Program-made: the position numbers and the translations under genes
The notes under the pieces: generated by a model
The model's input: the letters and a program-made list of their open reading frames with translations, nothing else
Database searches by the model: none
Told to the model about the DNA's origin: nothing
NCBI RefSeq assembly: GCF_009601505.1
Contig: NZ_WITC01000120.1
Span: forward strand, 124,001-188,000
Direction: 5' to 3'
Origin: Sinorhizobium terangae
GTDB lineage: Bacteria > Pseudomonadota > Alphaproteobacteria > Rhizobiales > Rhizobiaceae
Length of the DNA stretch: 64,000 bases
In this document: positions 18,360 to 27,989 of the stretch, piece by piece
Numbering within the stretch: the first letter of the stretch is position 1
Layout: each line of letters begins with the position of its first letter

Positions 18360-18557
18360 CGGCCGTGCGATCCTTTTCGCCCCGGCTGCTGCCGGGACGG
18401 AAAATCCCGCGGGTTGCGATGGGGGCGCGTTCACTTTGCACAAGGACGCCATGCCGCATTGATTGCGCTTGACCTTCCTTCAAAATCATGGCTTTCGCAC
18501 TGCGCCCAGGGGCTATATCAAGCAGTCTACAAGCGTTACTTCCAAGGAGGAGACATT

Positions 18558-19664
18558 ATGCGTCTTTCGATATTGACCGGTTTGACGTTGGCGGCCAGTG
18601 TCGCTTTCGCACCGCTCGCCCATGCCGATATCACGATTGGCGTGATCACCCCGCTCACGGGCCCGGTCGCCGCCTTCGGCGAGCAGGTCAAGAACGGCGC
18701 CGAAGCGGCGGTCGAGGCCATCAACAATGCCGGCGGCATCAATGGCGAAAAGATCGTCATCAAGATCGTCGATGACGCCGGTGAGCCCAAGCAAGCCGTA
18801 TCCGTTGCAAACCAGCTTGCCGGCGAAGGCCTGCGCTATGTTGTCGGCCCGGTAACCTCCGGCACCTCGATGCCGGCATCGGACGTGCTCGCGGAAAACG
18901 GCATCCTGATGGTCACGCCGACGGCGACGACGCCGGACCTCACGACCCGCGGCCTGTGGAACGTGCTGCGTACCTGCGGGCGGGATGACCAGCAGGCGGT
19001 CGTTGCCGCCGACTATGTCATCAAGAACCTAAAGGACAAGCGCGTCGCCGTGCTGCACGACAAGGCCGCCTATGGCAAGGGGCTTGCCGACGGGTTCAAG
19101 GCCGCGATCAACGCGGGCGGCATCACCGAAGTCGTCTACGAGGGCCTGACCCCCGGCGAAAAGGACTTCGGCGCCATCGTCACGCGCCTCAAGGCCGAGA
19201 ACGTCGACGTCGTCTATTTCGGCGGCTATCATGCCGAAGGCGGCCTGCTCGTTCGCCAGATGCGCGACCAGGGCGTAAACGCCCAGCTTCTCGGCGGCGA
19301 TGGCCTCTCTAATACCGAGTTCTGGGCAATCGGCGGCGAAGCGGCGAGCGGCACGGTTTACACCAATGCAAGCGACGCGACCCGCAACCCGGCAGCCGCT
19401 CCGGTGATCGAGGCCCTCAAGGCCAAGAACATCCCCGCAGAAGCCTTCACGCTCAATGCCTATGCCGCCGTGCAGGTCCTCAAGGCCGGCATCGAAAAAG
19501 CGGGCTCCGCCGAGGACCCGAACGCAGTCGCGACGGCAATCAAGTCCGGCGACGCGATCGATACCGTCATTGGCAAGCTGACCTACGGCGAAACCGGCGA
19601 TCTCACCTCGCCGAGCTTCTCGCTCTACAAATGGGAAGCCGGCCAGAGCGTCCCGGCCGAATAA
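18558..19664 (+). CDS. Branched-chain amino acid ABC transporter substrate-binding protein
   Basis: This 368-residue periplasmic binding protein of the LivJ/LivK class has a Sec signal peptide ([21 protein letters not shown], then HA before the mature end). The mature part begins [20 protein letters not shown], followed by [17 protein letters not shown] and [17 protein letters not shown]. It should bind leucine/isoleucine/valine or a related amino acid and deliver it to a LivHMGF permease. None of those genes is nearby, so it is an orphan binding protein, as is common in rhizobia. The ATG at 18558 has an ideal AAGGAGG six bases upstream. A strong terminator follows at 19683-19714. Confidence 0.93.
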   Translation: MRLSILTGLTLAASVAFAPLAHADITIGVITPLTGPVAAFGEQVKNGAEAAVEAINNAGGINGEKIVIKIVDDAGEPKQAVSVANQLAGEGLRYVVGPVTSGTSMPASDVLAENGILMVTPTATTPDLTTRGLWNVLRTCGRDDQQAVVAADYVIKNLKDKRVAVLHDKAAYGKGLADGFKAAINAGGITEVVYEGLTPGEKDFGAIVTRLKAENVDVVYFGGYHAEGGLLVRQMRDQGVNAQLLGGDGLSNTEFWAIGGEAASGTVYTNASDATRNPAAAPVIEALKAKNIPAEAFTLNAYAAVQVLKAGIEKAGSAEDPNAVATAIKSGDAIDTVIGKLTYGETGDLTSPSFSLYKWEAGQSVPAE

Positions 19665-19682
19665 GGCGGCCGCGAACGGATA

Positions 19683-19714
19683 AAAAAACGCCGGGGCATG
19701 CCCCGGCGTTTTTT
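19683..19714 (+). terminator. Rho-independent terminator
   Basis: AAAAAACGCCGGGG and CCCCGGCGTTTTTT form a perfect 14-bp stem with loop CATG and a T tract. It lies 18 bases after the stop of the binding-protein gene. Confidence 0.92.
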
Positions 19715-19742
19715 GTTGCGCGCTGTGGGATTTCGCGTCCAC

Positions 19743-19841
19743 CTACAGCGCCGCGCGTCTTGCCAGACGCGCAAAGGACGCTGTAGCGCTTTGCTGCATG
19801 TTTTTATCCTTAAATCGGCTACGATTTAAGGAAACATGCAG
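19743..19841. repeat. RIME-like double palindrome, copy B (inverted)
   Basis: This is the inverse of copy A: it opens CTACAGCGCCGCGCGTC and closes with the palindrome CTGCATGTTTTTATCCTTAA ... TTAAGGAAACATGCAG. It lies directly between the terminator of the binding-protein gene and the stop codon of the next lipoprotein (19845), four bases away. Confidence 0.85.
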
Positions 19842-19844
19842 TAG

Positions 19845-20387
19845 TCACTGCGTCCGGTACGGTCCCTCATCGAAGCCGACGAAAACCTTGGCCTCGGCGC
19901 CGGCACCAGCGGGAATCGTCACGTCGGCCTTGGTGAAAACAAACTGGGTCGAGGCGCTGCCCTGCGGAACCTCGACCGGAAATTGGGTGAGTTCGGAATA
20001 AAGCGTTTTTTTACCGTCCGTCGCGGCAACGCGGATCGGCAGGGTCACCTTGCCGGGTCCTCCAGCGGGGCCCGCCACGACACGTCCCTGCACCACCACC
20101 GTTACCTTGAGCGCATCTTCACTCTGCACGCATTGACGCGTGGTGTCGGCGAGCGACGCCTGATAGACGACCTTGGTCGGATCGTCCTTCGCGCCCTTCG
20201 CATAGGTGCGGTAGCTGGACGTCCCGTCCCGAAGCGTAATCTGAGGGCAGGCCGCCTGTATTACCGCCGGCGTAGCAGCGGACGCACTTCCGCCAGATTC
20301 GATGGCGCCGCCCGTTTGCGTCTTGTTACAGCCGGCGAGCGCCGCAAGAAGCGATACGGCGAGAACACGGCGAGATACTTTGCCAAA
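19845..20387 (-). CDS. Hypothetical lipoprotein
   Basis: The protein is about 180 residues, with an N-terminal signal ending in lipobox LAGC (VLAVSLLAALAGC). It should be an outer- or inner-membrane lipoprotein. The mature region is beta-rich, including ITLRDGTSSYRTYAKGAKDD and VTVVVQGRVVAGPAGGPGKV, and it contains three cysteines. It resembles conserved rhizobial lipoproteins of unknown function. GTG at 20387 is preferred, since AGAGG precedes it and it gives a standard signal length. An upstream GTG at 20423 in the same frame is possible but abuts a 45-base hairpin. Confidence 0.75.
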   Translation of the reverse strand, partial: FGKVSRRVLAVSLLAALAGCNKTQTGGAIESGGSASAATPAVIQAACPQITLRDGTSSYRTYAKGAKDDPTKVVYQASLADTTRQCVQSEDALKVTVVVQGRVVAGPAGGPGKVTLPIRVAATDGKKTLYSELTQFPVEVPQGSASTQFVFTKADVTIPAGAGAEAKVFVGFDEGPYRTQ

Positions 20388-20425
20388 CACGTTACACAAC
20401 CTCTGCTGAACCCGGTTAAACACCA

Positions 20426-20470
20426 GATCACGATGAGTTTGGACTGGATCAATCCAAAATCATCGTGATC
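20426..20470. repeat. Long hairpin repeat upstream of lipoprotein gene
   Basis: GATCACGATGA (20426-20436) pairs with TCATCGTGATC (20460-20470), and inside it TTTGGA (20438-20443) pairs with TCCAAA (20453-20458). One mismatch and a 9-base loop complete a 17-bp stem. It is followed by AATAGGTTAGAGCGCGAT. The layout looks like a rhizobial interspersed palindrome. On the minus strand it would lie in the leader of the lipoprotein mRNA. Confidence 0.7.
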
Positions 20471-20531
20471 GATTTCAATAGGTTAGAGCGCGATGGAGCA
20501 GTGACCCCCCTTTATCCCAATCGCGCCTCCA

Positions 20532-20629
20532 CTGCATGTTTCCCTAGATGCACCCGATCTAGGGCCAAGACATGCAGCAATTCAAAAGTGCGGCCTTTGC
20601 GCGTCTGATTAAGGCGCGCGGCACCGTAG
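20532..20629. repeat. RIME-like double palindrome, copy C (diverged)
   Basis: This diverged copy in the same orientation as copy A opens CTGCATGTTTCCCTAGATGC and pairs with a segment ending AAGACATGCAG. The second part, GCCTTTGCGCGTCTGATTAA to GGCACCGTAG, matches the second palindrome. It lies in the 441-base gap before thrC, and I see no gene in the rest of that gap. Confidence 0.75.
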
Positions 20630-20864
20630 ACCGAAAACGTTCGGTCAGGGCCTTTCACGGCCCACGGGCATCGTCTATAGCAGCGGCGTTTTGAAAAATC
20701 GATCCAGTCAGCGGTCCTATGAAGAAGATTCCGGGGGAGCGTGGCCAGCCGGAATTGCCATGGTGACAAGATTGACGGGGTGTTTTGCCGGGGATTGACG
20801 CAATAAGGCGGCCGGGTCGGGCGGACCTCAGGGCCGTACGCGTGGACAGGACGAAGGGGTGAAA

Positions 20865-22265
20865 ATGGTGAAGTATGTTTCGACACGGGGAGAAGCGGCG
20901 CCCCTCGGTTTCTGCGACGCCCTCCTCGCAGGGCTCGCGCGTGACGGCGGGCTCTACCTGCCGAAGGAATGGCCGACGCTCTCGAAGAAGGAGATACGGG
21001 CGCTGCGCGGCAAGTCCTATCAGGAAATCGCCTTTGCCGTGCTCGAGCCCTTCACCAACGGCGAAATTCCGGCCACGAAGTTTCGCGAGATGATCGACGA
21101 AGCCTATGCCACCTTCCGGCATCCGGCCGTCGTGCCGCTGGTGCAGACCGGGGCGAATTCCTTCGTGCTGGAGCTCTTCCACGGCTCGACGCTCGCCTTC
21201 AAGGACGTGGCCATGCAGTTGCTCGCCCGCCTGATGGATCATGTGCTTGCGGAGCGCGGCGAACGGGCGACCATCGTCGGCGCGACGTCCGGCGATACCG
21301 GTGGCGCGGCAATCGACGCTTTTGCCGGCAGGGAACGCACCGACATCTTCATTCTCTTCCCGCACGGCAAGGTCTCGCCGGTGCAGCAAAGGCAGATGAC
21401 CACGTCCACGGCCGCGAACGTGCATGCGATTGCGATCAAGGGTAATTTCGACGACTGCCAGAATCTCGTCAAAGCGATGTTCAACGACCAGAGCTTCCGC
21501 GACGGCGTCAAGCTCTCGGGCGTCAACTCGATCAACTGGGCCCGCATCATGGCCCAGATCGTCTACTATTTCACCGCCGCGATCTCGCTTGGCGGCCCCG
21601 ACCGCAAGATTTCCTTCACCGTCCCGACCGGCAATTTCGGCGACATCTTCGCAGGCTACGTGGCCAAGCGTATGGGCTTGCCGATCGACAAGCTGATCAT
21701 TGCGACCAACGAGAACGACATTCTTGCACGCACGCTGAAAACCGGCCGATACGAAATGCGCGAGGTCAAGGCAACCACATCGCCCTCGATGGACATCCAG
21801 ATCTCCTCCAACTTCGAAAGACTGTTGTTCGAGGCTTACGATCGCGATCCGGCCATGGTGCGTGCTGCCATGGCAGGCCTCAAGCAATCGGGCTCCTTCG
21901 CGATCGACGACGGTGCCTTGAAAAAAATTCGCAAGGAGTTCCGCGCGGCCCGCGCCTCGGAAAAAGAAGTGGCGAAGACAATCCGCAAGACCTTTGAGGG
22001 CAGCGGCTATCTCCTTGATCCGCATACAGCAATCGGCGTGTTCGTGGCGGCCAAACACGAGAAATCCTCTGCACCGATGGTGACGCTTGCGACGGCCCAT
22101 CCGGCGAAATTCCCCGACGCAGTAAAATCGGCAAGTGGTATTGACCCCGCGCTTCCAACGTGGCTTGCTGATCTCATGAATAGGGCGGAGCGTTTCGATA
22201 TCCTGGACCCGGAGCTTAAGAACGTCGAAACCTTCATCGGCGAGCGTACCCGCGTTCGGGAGTAG
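20865..22265 (+). CDS. thrC: Threonine synthase
   Basis: This 466-residue PLP enzyme converts O-phosphohomoserine to threonine. The PLP-binding lysine is residue 113 in HGSTLAFKDVAMQLL, and the phosphate-binding segment GATSGDTGGAAIDAFAG follows. Later conserved blocks include PTGNFGDIFAGYVAKRMGLP and the C-terminal LDPHTAIGVF. Length matches the long bacterial/fungal class. The ATG at 20865 is preferred over GTG at 20859 because AAGGGG is suitably spaced. The M16 peptidase gene follows after 15 bases, so the two are probably co-transcribed. The substrate-forming kinase thrB is about 9 kb away. Confidence 0.97.
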   Translation: MVKYVSTRGEAAPLGFCDALLAGLARDGGLYLPKEWPTLSKKEIRALRGKSYQEIAFAVLEPFTNGEIPATKFREMIDEAYATFRHPAVVPLVQTGANSFVLELFHGSTLAFKDVAMQLLARLMDHVLAERGERATIVGATSGDTGGAAIDAFAGRERTDIFILFPHGKVSPVQQRQMTTSTAANVHAIAIKGNFDDCQNLVKAMFNDQSFRDGVKLSGVNSINWARIMAQIVYYFTAAISLGGPDRKISFTVPTGNFGDIFAGYVAKRMGLPIDKLIIATNENDILARTLKTGRYEMREVKATTSPSMDIQISSNFERLLFEAYDRDPAMVRAAMAGLKQSGSFAIDDGALKKIRKEFRAARASEKEVAKTIRKTFEGSGYLLDPHTAIGVFVAAKHEKSSAPMVTLATAHPAKFPDAVKSASGIDPALPTWLADLMNRAERFDILDPELKNVETFIGERTRVRE

Positions 22266-22280
22266 AACGAGAAGAAACGT

Positions 22281-23582
22281 ATGATGAAAGTTAAGTGCAC
22301 CCAGCTCCCTTCCGGGCTGACGGTGGTGACCGAGCGAATGCCGCATCTCGAAAGCGTGGCGCTCGGCGTCTGGATCAAGTCCGGTTCGCGCAACGAAACC
22401 GTGGATGAACACGGCATAGCGCACCTGCTGGAGCACATGGCTTTCAAGGGGACCCGGCGGCGCAGTGCCCGCCAGATCGCTGAGGAAATCGAAAATGTCG
22501 GCGGCGAACTCAACGCCGCCACCTCCACCGAAACGACCTCCTACTACGCCCGCGTTCTCAAGGATCATGTGCCGCTGGCTGTCGACATCCTCGCCGACAT
22601 CCTGACGGACTCGACCTTCGACGCCGAGGAACTCAGGCGTGAGAAACACGTCATTCTGCAGGAAATCGGTGCCGCGGACGACACACCGGACGACGTCGTC
22701 TTCGACCGCTTCGCCGAGACGGCCTATCGCGACCAGACGGTCGGCCGCCCGATCCTCGGCACGCCGGACACCGTCATGTCGTTTTCGCCCGACCAGATTC
22801 GCCATTACCTCGGCCGCAACTACACGACCGACCGGATCTTCATCGTGGCAGCCGGCGCGGTCGAGCACGACGCCTTCGTACGCGAGGTCGAAACACGCTT
22901 TTCCGCCCTGCCGCGCCTGCCGCACTCCTCTCCCGTTCTCGATACCGCGCGTTACACCGGCGGCGACAGCCGTGAGAGCCGCGACCTCATGGATGCGCAG
23001 GTCCTGCTCGGCTTCGAGGGGAAAGCCTACCATGCACGCGACTTCTACTGCTCGCAGATCCTCGCCAACATTCTCGGCGGGGGAATGTCTTCGCGCCTGT
23101 TCCAGGAAGTGCGCGAGCACCGGGGCCTCTGTTATTCCGTCTATGCCTTTCACTGGGGCTTCTCCGACACCGGCATTTTCGGCGTCCATGCTGCCACCGG
23201 CGGTGAAAACCTGCCGGAACTGATGCCGGTGATCGTCGACGAACTGCGCAAATCATCGATGAGCATCGAGCAGCAGGAAATCGAGCGCGCCCGTGCGCAG
23301 ATCCGCGCGCAGTTGCTCATGGGGCAGGAAAGCCCTGCGGCGCGCGCAGGACAGATCGCCCGCCAGATGATGCTCTACGGCCGCCCCATCCCCAATGAGG
23401 AATTGATGGAACGGCTCTCCGGCATCACGAAGGAGCGCCTTACCGATCTCGCCGGTCGCTTGTTCTTCGATACGGTCCCGACGTTGTCGGCGATCGGCCC
23501 GCTTGAACATCTGGCTCCTATGGGCGACATCCTGTCGTCTCTCAGCCCCAGGGCGGCCGAGACTCATGCCGTGGCGATCTGA
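22281..23582 (+). CDS. M16 family zinc peptidase (processing-peptidase-like)
   Basis: This 433-residue pitrilysin-superfamily peptidase carries the inverted zinc motif H48-L-L-E51-H52 (HGIAHLLEHMAFKGT) and the downstream Glu in the ENVGGELNAATSTETTSYYA region. The second half is the non-catalytic M16 domain, including NILGGGMSSRLFQEVREHRG, a segment typical of the mitochondrial processing peptidase beta / PqqL-like group. Its substrate is unknown. A conserved thrC-M16-GNAT order is known in alphaproteobacteria. It follows thrC by 15 bases. Confidence 0.93.
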   Translation: MMKVKCTQLPSGLTVVTERMPHLESVALGVWIKSGSRNETVDEHGIAHLLEHMAFKGTRRRSARQIAEEIENVGGELNAATSTETTSYYARVLKDHVPLAVDILADILTDSTFDAEELRREKHVILQEIGAADDTPDDVVFDRFAETAYRDQTVGRPILGTPDTVMSFSPDQIRHYLGRNYTTDRIFIVAAGAVEHDAFVREVETRFSALPRLPHSSPVLDTARYTGGDSRESRDLMDAQVLLGFEGKAYHARDFYCSQILANILGGGMSSRLFQEVREHRGLCYSVYAFHWGFSDTGIFGVHAATGGENLPELMPVIVDELRKSSMSIEQQEIERARAQIRAQLLMGQESPAARAGQIARQMMLYGRPIPNEELMERLSGITKERLTDLAGRLFFDTVPTLSAIGPLEHLAPMGDILSSLSPRAAETHAVAI

Positions 23583-23838
23583 CCGGATCTGCCGCCGAGC
23601 AACGGCCTAACCTGGCGAAACCGAAGTGTTTTTCTTGTACAATTCCTGAAAATCGGATTCGATTCGAGCGCGAAGTTGTGCAACGTTTCAGAAGTGCGGC
23701 GGCGCTACCGGAAAGCTTGATCGGCGGCGCCGTTGACGGGAGGCATACGTCCCGTCGCGCGTAAATGGCTGGGACGGACGAGGAAAATCCAGACGGCTTT
23801 CAGCCCCGCCCCGCCGCGATCCTGGTCTGGAGGGACAT

Positions 23839-24450
23839 ATGGCACGATCGGTTTTTCGGTTTCTGTCGCGGCAGCCCGAGTCGATCGAGATCGCCAACCG
23901 GGACTATCTGCTCCGCCTTCCCCGATACGCCGACTATCGCCAATGGTATCAGCTGCGCAGCGAGAGCCGCGCCTTTCTGGAGCCGTGGGAGCCCAGCTGG
24001 CGTGCCGACGAAATGACCGAGAGCGCGTTTCGCGGCCGCGTCATCCGCAACGAGCAGGAATATGCCTCCGGCCAGGCCGTTCCCCTGTTCCTTTTCCAGA
24101 AGCCCGACGAAACACTCCTCGGCGGCCTCACCATCGGACATATCCGGCGCGGCGCCGCCCAGAACTGCATGATCGGCTATTGGATGGGGCAGAAATTTGC
24201 GGGCCAGGGTCACATGTACGAGGCCCTCAAGCTGACGATTCCCTACATCTTTTCGGTCCTTGAGTTGCACCGTATTGAAGCAGCCTGTATTCCAGAGAAT
24301 GCTCGGAGCATCCGGCTCCTTGAAAAGGCCGGCTTTGAGCGTGAAGGCTATTTGAGACAGTACTTGAAGATAAACGGGCAGTGGCGGGACCATCTGATGT
24401 TTTCCCTCCTGCCCGCAGACGCCGTACCGAACAGGAATATGCCCCTTTGA
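23839..24450 (+). CDS. GNAT N-acetyltransferase, RimJ-like
   Basis: This 203-residue GNAT protein resembles ribosomal-protein-alanine acetyltransferases of the RimJ/RimL type. It has WYQLRSESRAFLEPWEPSW and the acetyl-CoA motif GYWMGQKFAGQGHMYEALKL, followed by LELHRIEAACIPENARSIRL and EKAGFEREGYLRQYLKINGQ near the end. It probably transfers acetyl groups to protein N-termini or small amines; the target is unknown. Its TGA stop shares one base with the ATG of the following GGDEF/EAL gene (TGATG), indicating translational coupling. The 256-base upstream gap contains a small hairpin (GACGGGA...TCCCGTC) at about 23736-23757 and no gene. Confidence 0.88.
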   Translation: MARSVFRFLSRQPESIEIANRDYLLRLPRYADYRQWYQLRSESRAFLEPWEPSWRADEMTESAFRGRVIRNEQEYASGQAVPLFLFQKPDETLLGGLTIGHIRRGAAQNCMIGYWMGQKFAGQGHMYEALKLTIPYIFSVLELHRIEAACIPENARSIRLLEKAGFEREGYLRQYLKINGQWRDHLMFSLLPADAVPNRNMPL

Positions 24451-27362
24451 TGCCCCTGACCTCTAAGCCGTTCGCGCGACCAGCCGCAAAGCTGGCGGCG
24501 TTTCTGGTCGCATTCGCCGTCTTCGCCATTGGCCTTGCCGGCGGCGTTGCGCATGCGCTCGAACCGGTGAAGATCTCTCGCGAAGATACGGCACTCGATC
24601 TGACGGCGACGACCGAGATCTACAGTGGAAGGGGCGAGGCGTTCCAGGTTTCGACCGCGCCCGGCACCGACGGCATCGTGCGCCGCATCGAGGTGCGATC
24701 GAGTACCGAAAATCACCAGGGCGACTGGGCGGTTTTCGCGCTCGCAAATGTCTCCGAGGAGCAGCTCGAGCGCGTGATCGTCGCGCCGCATTTCCGGCTC
24801 GTGAATTCAAAGCTGTTCTGGCCGGATCTCGGGTCGCAGCGCATCCTCTCTATCACGCCGAGCGAAGGCTTTGCCCTCGACCGGCAGCCGAGCGATGAGG
24901 CCGACGTCTTCCGCATCACCCTCAATCCGGGCGCCGTCATCACGTTCGTCGCCGAGCTTGCCACCCCCGATCTGCCGCAAATCTATCTTTGGCAGCCCGA
25001 TGCCTACAAGGACACGGTCAACGCGTTCACGCTCTACCGTGGGATCGTGCTCGGGATCGCCGGTCTCCTGGCGGTGTTCCTCACCATCCTCTTCGTCGTC
25101 AAGGGAACCTCGATGCTTCCGGCGACGGCGGCGCTTGCCTGGGCAGTGCTTGCCTATATCTGCGTCGATTTCGGTTTCCTGTCGAAACTGATCAGCGTTA
25201 CCGCCGGCGATGAGCGAATATGGCGAGCGGGTACCGAAGTCTTCCTGGCGGCGGGACTGGTCGTTTTCCTGTTCACCTACCTCAACCTCAATCGCTGGCA
25301 TCAGCATCTCGGCTATGCAACGCTCGCCTGGATTCTCGGACTGGCACTGCTCTTCGGCGTCGCCGTCTATGACCCTGCGATCGCCTCGGGCATTGCCCGC
25401 CTCTCCTTCGCGCTGACGGCAAGCGTCGGCATCGTGCTGATCGCTTATCTCGGCTTCAACCGCTACGACCGCGCAATCCTTCTGGTTCCGGCCTGGCTAT
25501 TGATCCTTGTCTGGCTTTTCGGTGCATGGCTCGCGGTCACGGGCCAGCTCGCCAACGATATCGTCCAGCCGGCGCTCGGCGGCGGCCTCGTGCTGATCGT
25601 GCTCTTGATCGGCTTCACCGTGATGCAACATGCCTTTGCGGGCGGCGCCTATCAGCAGGGCCTTTTCTCCGATCTGGAGCGGCAGTCGCTCGCGCTTACC
25701 GGATCGGGCGACACCGTGTGGGATTGGGACGTCGCGCGCGACCGCGTCGTGACCATCCCGGACATCTCGCACCAGCTCGGGCTGTCGCTCGGAACCATGA
25801 ACGGCCCCGTCCGCAACTGGGTGCCGCGCCTCCACCCGGACGACCGCGACCGGTTCCGCGCGACACTCGACGTGCTGCTGGAGCATAGGCGCGGCCGGCT
25901 GAACCATGAGTTCCGCGTGCGTGCTGAAGATGGCCACTATCATTGGCTGTCGATCCGCGCGCGCCCCGTGCTCGGCGCAAACGGCGAGATCATCCGCTGC
26001 GTCGGGACCATCGTCGACATCACCGAACAGCGCAATTCGATCGAGCGGCTGCTGCACAACGCGCTCCACGACAATCTGACCGGCCTTCCGAACAGGCAGG
26101 TGTTTCTCGACCGCTTGCAGGCAATCCTGCTGATGGCAGACGGATCCAGCACAGTGCGGCCGACCGTTCTTGCGATCGACATCGATCGCTACAAGCAGGT
26201 CAACGATTTGCTCGGCATCGCGGCTGGCGACAACATTCTCATCGCGTTGACGCGCCGTCTGCGCCGTCTATTGCGCCCGCAGGACACTCTGGCACGCCTC
26301 GGCGGCGACCAGTTCGGCCTCATCCTTCTCTCCGAGCGCGATCCGGCGAAAATCGCCGACTTTGCCGATGCGGTCAGCAAGGCGATCATGGTCCCGCTCA
26401 ACTACGGCAATCGCGAGATCAATCTCACCGCCTCGATCGGCCTGGTTTCCTGGCTCGACCAGGAGCAGAGCGCAGCCGGGCTTCTGGACGACGCGGAGCT
26501 GGCGATGTTCCGCGCCAAGAAGGCGGGCGGCAACCGCGTCGAACCGTTCCGTCCGGCCTTCAGAACATCGGGATCGGACCGCCTGCAGCTCGAGGCGGAC
26601 CTCAAGCGGGCGATCGAGCGCAAGGAACTTTCGCTGGTCTACCAGCCGATCGTTCGGCTCAACGATGCTGAAATCGCCGGCTTCGAGGCGCTGATGCGCT
26701 GGGATCATCCGAAGCGTGGCAATGTCTCGCCGACGGAGTTTATCCCGATCGCCGAGAATTCCGATCTCATCAATCAGCTTGGCATGTTCGCCTTCGAAAA
26801 GGCGACCAACGATCTTACCGATTGGCAGATACAGACGGGCGACCTGCCGATTTTCGTTGCGATCAATCTTTCGAGCGCACAGCTTCTGAACAACGAGCTC
26901 TATGACGACATCCGCGCCGTTCTCAACAAGAACCGCTGCGATCCCGCAAAAGTCAAGATGGAGCTGACGGAATCGCTGGTGATGGAAAACCCGGAACAGG
27001 CGCGGCTCGTCCTCGAAAAACTCAAGGAGGCGGGCCTGCGGCTGGCGCTCGACGATTTCGGCACCGGCCACTCGTCGCTCTCCTACCTGACGCGTTTCCC
27101 CTTCGACACGATCAAGATCGACAAGGCGCTCGTTCGCGATCCGAGCGACAAGCGCGGTATCCTCTTGCGTTCCGTGATCACGATGGCTCGCGAACTCGAT
27201 ATGCAAGTGGTGGCCGAGGGCATCGAGTCCGAAGAAGATGCGATCCAACTCGCGCAGATGGGTTGCGATTACGGCCAGAGTTTCCTCTTCGGTCCGCCGG
27301 TCGGATCGGAATCGATCCTGCGCCTGCTGAAGGAACGATTTCCCTTGATGAAGAGGGCGTAG
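24450..27362 (+). CDS. Membrane PAS-GGDEF-EAL protein, likely c-di-GMP phosphodiesterase
   Basis: This 970-residue protein starts with a signal-like segment (FLVAFAVFAIGLAGGVAHAL), a periplasmic beta domain (about residues 35-195) and seven or so membrane segments (about 200-410), reminiscent of 7TMR-DISM receptors. A PAS domain (about 420-560), GGDEF (about 575-720) and EAL follow. The GGDEF motif is GGDQF (618-622), so the metal-binding Glu is replaced by Gln, while an inhibitory RxxD site (RPQD) lies five residues before it. The EAL domain (EAL at 746-748) keeps ELTESLVME, DDFGTGHSSLSYL, KIDKALV and VAEGIES. The likely activity is c-di-GMP hydrolysis with GGDEF as sensor. It overlaps the GNAT stop by one base. 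Confidence 0.93.
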   Translation: MPLTSKPFARPAAKLAAFLVAFAVFAIGLAGGVAHALEPVKISREDTALDLTATTEIYSGRGEAFQVSTAPGTDGIVRRIEVRSSTENHQGDWAVFALANVSEEQLERVIVAPHFRLVNSKLFWPDLGSQRILSITPSEGFALDRQPSDEADVFRITLNPGAVITFVAELATPDLPQIYLWQPDAYKDTVNAFTLYRGIVLGIAGLLAVFLTILFVVKGTSMLPATAALAWAVLAYICVDFGFLSKLISVTAGDERIWRAGTEVFLAAGLVVFLFTYLNLNRWHQHLGYATLAWILGLALLFGVAVYDPAIASGIARLSFALTASVGIVLIAYLGFNRYDRAILLVPAWLLILVWLFGAWLAVTGQLANDIVQPALGGGLVLIVLLIGFTVMQHAFAGGAYQQGLFSDLERQSLALTGSGDTVWDWDVARDRVVTIPDISHQLGLSLGTMNGPVRNWVPRLHPDDRDRFRATLDVLLEHRRGRLNHEFRVRAEDGHYHWLSIRARPVLGANGEIIRCVGTIVDITEQRNSIERLLHNALHDNLTGLPNRQVFLDRLQAILLMADGSSTVRPTVLAIDIDRYKQVNDLLGIAAGDNILIALTRRLRRLLRPQDTLARLGGDQFGLILLSERDPAKIADFADAVSKAIMVPLNYGNREINLTASIGLVSWLDQEQSAAGLLDDAELAMFRAKKAGGNRVEPFRPAFRTSGSDRLQLEADLKRAIERKELSLVYQPIVRLNDAEIAGFEALMRWDHPKRGNVSPTEFIPIAENSDLINQLGMFAFEKATNDLTDWQIQTGDLPIFVAINLSSAQLLNNELYDDIRAVLNKNRCDPAKVKMELTESLVMENPEQARLVLEKLKEAGLRLALDDFGTGHSSLSYLTRFPFDTIKIDKALVRDPSDKRGILLRSVITMARELDMQVVAEGIESEEDAIQLAQMGCDYGQSFLFGPPVGSESILRLLKERFPLMKRA

Positions 27363-27383
27363 CCCGCGACGAAGCGGGGAAGG

Positions 27384-27989
27384 TCAGGCGTGGCCGGCGT
27401 CTGTGGAAAGCATGGCGGAACTGACGCCCATCAGCTCAAGCGCTCGGTCATATTTCTCGTCCAAGGCGCGGTCGAAGATGAGCTCTTCGCGTGCGGGGCA
27501 CGTCAGCCAGCCGTTTTGGGCGATCTCGGCCTCGAGCTGGCCGGGACCCCATCCAGCATAGCCGAGCAGCATCGTCGCCTTGAGCGGCCCCTCGCCGCGC
27601 GAAATGGCTCTGACGATATCGAGCGTCGCCGTCAGGCAGATGTCATCGCTCACAGGAATGCTGGAGTCGCTCAGATAATCGTCTGAATGCAGCACGAAGC
27701 CGCGGCCGGTCTCGACCGGACCGCCTGCCTGTATCTGAAAGTCCCTGGCCGTCGGAGGGAGGCGGATCGCCTCCTCCTCGTCAAGGAGCTGCAGATGCAA
27801 GAGGACATCCGGGAAGGTCAGCCGCTGGGGCCGATTAAGAACGAAGCCCATCGCCCCATCCTCGGAATGGGCGCAGACGAAAATGACCGTGCGGGCAAAA
27901 TTGGCGTCGAACATGCTCGGCATGGCGATCAGGAATTGACCGTCAAGGAAACCACGTTCGCGTGTCTTGTGCAGCACCGTTGTCGCCAT
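27384..27989 (-). CDS. YqgE/AlgH family protein
   Basis: This 201-residue UPF0301 protein has [40 protein letters not shown] and [18 protein letters not shown], the diagnostic blocks of YqgE/AlgH. It is cytoplasmic and of unclear biochemical role, with family members named for an alginate regulator. It is convergent with the GGDEF/EAL gene and divergent from the DsbD-N-like gene. The ATG at 27989 gives the usual length of 185-205 residues. Confidence 0.93.
   Translation of the reverse strand: MATTVLHKTRERGFLDGQFLIAMPSMFDANFARTVIFVCAHSEDGAMGFVLNRPQRLTFPDVLLHLQLLDEEEAIRLPPTARDFQIQAGGPVETGRGFVLHSDDYLSDSSIPVSDDICLTATLDIVRAISRGEGPLKATMLLGYAGWGPGQLEAEIAQNGWLTCPAREELIFDRALDEKYDRALELMGVSSAMLSTDAGHA

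Noticed and set aside
20512-20886. Minus-strand frame of 124 codons before thrC
   Set aside because: Its C-terminal third is encoded by RIME-like copy C and its start lies inside thrC; no family resemblance.
20655-23189. Long open frame of 844 codons on the minus strand opposite thrC and the M16 gene
   Set aside because: It is an antisense frame caused by high GC third-position bias; it matches no family, and both plus-strand genes are strongly recognised.
23583-23838. Non-coding RNA in the gap before the GNAT gene
   Set aside because: Only one short hairpin without a T tract is visible; no known RNA fold recognised.
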